From Candidatus Dadabacteria bacterium (GTDB lineage: Bacteria; Desulfobacterota_D; UBA1144; Nemesobacterales; UBA2774): 8,363 nucleotides of DNA. Below, one piece after another: positions 7,322 to 8,363 of the stretch. The DNA is taken from contig QIHJ01000371.1 of NCBI GenBank assembly GCA_003229065.1, positions 1-8,363 of the forward strand, read 5' to 3'. Position numbers and translations under genes: made by a program. Numbering within the stretch: the stretch's first letter is position 1; each line of letters starts with the position of its first letter. The notes below the pieces were generated by a model, which was not told the origin of the DNA, made no database searches, and was given only the letters and a program-made list of their open reading frames with translations.

Positions 7322-7356
7322 GATTAGCGCACGGCACTATTCATACTTCGCTAATC
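7322..7356. promoter_or_regulatory. 8-bp perfect inverted repeat in the gap before the haem gene
   Basis: GATTAGCG (7322-7329) and its exact complement CGCTAATC (7349-7356) are separated by 19 nt within the 74-nt gap between the regulator and protoporphyrinogen oxidase genes. No U-tract follows, so it is not a standard intrinsic terminator. It could be a pair of half-sites for a dimeric regulator or a long-loop RNA hairpin in the leader. No clear sigma-70 or sigma-54 promoter was found in this gap. Confidence 0.4.
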
Positions 7357-7373
7357 ATGGTTAAATACTCCTA

Positions 7374-8363
7374 ATGCGAAAACGTATAGTGATTGTGGGC
7401 GGAGGCATATCGGGCTTAAGCGCGGCCCACAGGATTGTAGAGCTCAGTAGAGAGAATAACCTCGACCTAGAACTCATATTGCTTGAAGCAGGACAAAGAA
7501 CGGGCGGCCTAATCCACACAATAGAAAAAGACGAATGTCTGATCGAGCTCGGGCCCGATTCCTTTATTACCACCAAGCCCTGGGCTCTTGATCTCTCAAA
7601 AAGGCTTGGACTTTCAGGTGAGCTGATCGGAACACAAGAGGGAAAGAGGCGGTCGTTTGTCCTCATGAACCGGAGGCTCGTACCACTTCCCGAAGGTTTT
7701 CATATGCTCGCTCCGGGCAATGTCTTGTCGTTTCTAAAGACCCCTCTTTTCTCATGGTACGGCAAAGCGAGAATGCTTATGGACCTGGTCATACCAAAAA
7801 AGAGTATAAATGACGAGAGCTTGGCCTCTTTTGTAAGGAGGAGACTCGGTGTAGAGGCTTTTGAGCGGGCCGCCCAGCCAATGATAGGAGGCGTTTACAC
7901 TGCCGACCCCGAAACCCTGAGCTTACGCGCGACTATGCCACAGTTTATAGAGATGGAAGAGAAGTACGGGAGCGTCATACGGGGTATTTACAGCGCTCAG
8001 CGACTAAATACAAAAGAAAGAAAAGACGGCGGCGCCCGGTACAGCATGTTTTTAAGTTTTAAGAAAGGACTTATCACGCTCATAGAAGCCATTTTAGAAA
8101 AATTACCTAAAAGCTCGGTACAACTGAACCAAAAAGCAGAGGGAATAGAGCGTACCGAGAAAGGTTTTAATGTTATAACCCAAAACGGTGTGGAAAAAGC
8201 TGACGGAGTTATAATTACCACACCGTCTTACATAACAGGGAAGCTCTTAGAACATATGGACCCCGGTCTCGCACAAGACCTCAGGAAAATAGAATACGCC
8301 TCGTCCGCAATGGTTATATCAGTATATAAAAGAGAATATATCGCCGATAAAATGGACGGATTC
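7374..8363 (+). CDS. hemY: Protoporphyrinogen oxidase, HemY/PPOX type (cut by the window edge)
   Basis: An FAD enzyme that oxidises protoporphyrinogen IX to protoporphyrin IX, the penultimate step of protohaem synthesis, using oxygen in the usual members (this family is also labelled hemG in some databases). The first 330 codons are present, about 70% of the usual 460-480 aa. The N-terminus has the dinucleotide fold VIVGGGISGLSAAH, then LEAGQRTGG and ELGPDSFIT, which contact FAD. Downstream segments PLPEGF, PLFSWYGKARM and GGVYTADPETLSLRATMPQF are typical of the family. ATG 7374 starts right at the FAD motif, as expected, though no clear Shine-Dalgarno is seen. It follows the response regulator by 74 nt in the same direction, so it is either the operon's distal gene or separately controlled. 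No other haem genes are visible. Confidence 0.93.
   Translation, partial: MRKRIVIVGGGISGLSAAHRIVELSRENNLDLELILLEAGQRTGGLIHTIEKDECLIELGPDSFITTKPWALDLSKRLGLSGELIGTQEGKRRSFVLMNRRLVPLPEGFHMLAPGNVLSFLKTPLFSWYGKARMLMDLVIPKKSINDESLASFVRRRLGVEAFERAAQPMIGGVYTADPETLSLRATMPQFIEMEEKYGSVIRGIYSAQRLNTKERKDGGARYSMFLSFKKGLITLIEAILEKLPKSSVQLNQKAEGIERTEKGFNVITQNGVEKADGVIITTPSYITGKLLEHMDPGLAQDLRKIEYASSAMVISVYKREYIADKMDGF

Noticed and set aside
7357..7374. Five-codon mini-ORF (MVKYS) whose TAA overlaps the ATG of the haem gene
   Set aside because: It has no Shine-Dalgarno and is short enough to arise by chance. It could be a coupled leader peptide, but nothing else supports that.

Overview
The window comes from a bacterial chromosome of moderate GC content and is densely packed with genes. 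It holds two divergent transcription units that start from a shared control region at about 1226-1392. The organism is most likely Gram-negative. The evidence is a prepilin peptidase, a two-membrane-segment sensor kinase paired with an NtrC-type (sigma-54) activator, and an oxygen-dependent-type protoporphyrinogen oxidase whose wording resembles deltaproteobacterial, acidobacterial and related lineages. A complete Cdc48/VCP-type AAA+ ATPase is typical of archaea and eukaryotes and is found in only some bacteria, so a less-sampled phylum is plausible. I cannot name the lineage from sequence alone.

Leftward unit (minus strand): recF (134-1225) is followed 33 nt after its stop by the start of a PaaI-like hot-dog thioesterase, which runs off the left edge (1-101, initiated at TTG behind a strong Shine-Dalgarno). 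recF does not sit beside dnaA, dnaN or gyrB here; it faces a Cdc48 gene.

Rightward unit (plus strand): Cdc48-type ATPase (1393-3543), prepilin peptidase (3536-4366, overlapping by 8 nt), sensor histidine kinase (4458-5966), sigma-54-dependent response regulator (5938-7299, overlapping by 29 nt), and then, after 74 nt, protoporphyrinogen oxidase (7374 to beyond the right edge). The first four are probably co-transcribed. The kinase/regulator pair next to a prepilin peptidase suggests, but does not prove, control of type IV pili or a related secretion system. The haem gene at the end may have its own control.

Control region: two good sigma-70-type promoters can be read back to back. TTGATA-17-TATAAT points left to recF and TTGACC-17-TATTAT points right to the ATPase. 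Each lies downstream of the longest possible start codon of its gene, so both genes should be annotated with shorter N-termini (recF at GTG 1225, the ATPase at ATG 1393). These shorter starts also match the family N-termini. Two inverted repeats, in the gaps before the kinase and before the haem gene, are candidate operators.

I found no RNA gene, mobile element, CRISPR array or clear terminator. The window looks mostly like housekeeping and regulatory chromosome. I do not see a convincing undescribed system; the oddest point is the bacterial Cdc48 heading an operon with a pilin-processing peptidase.
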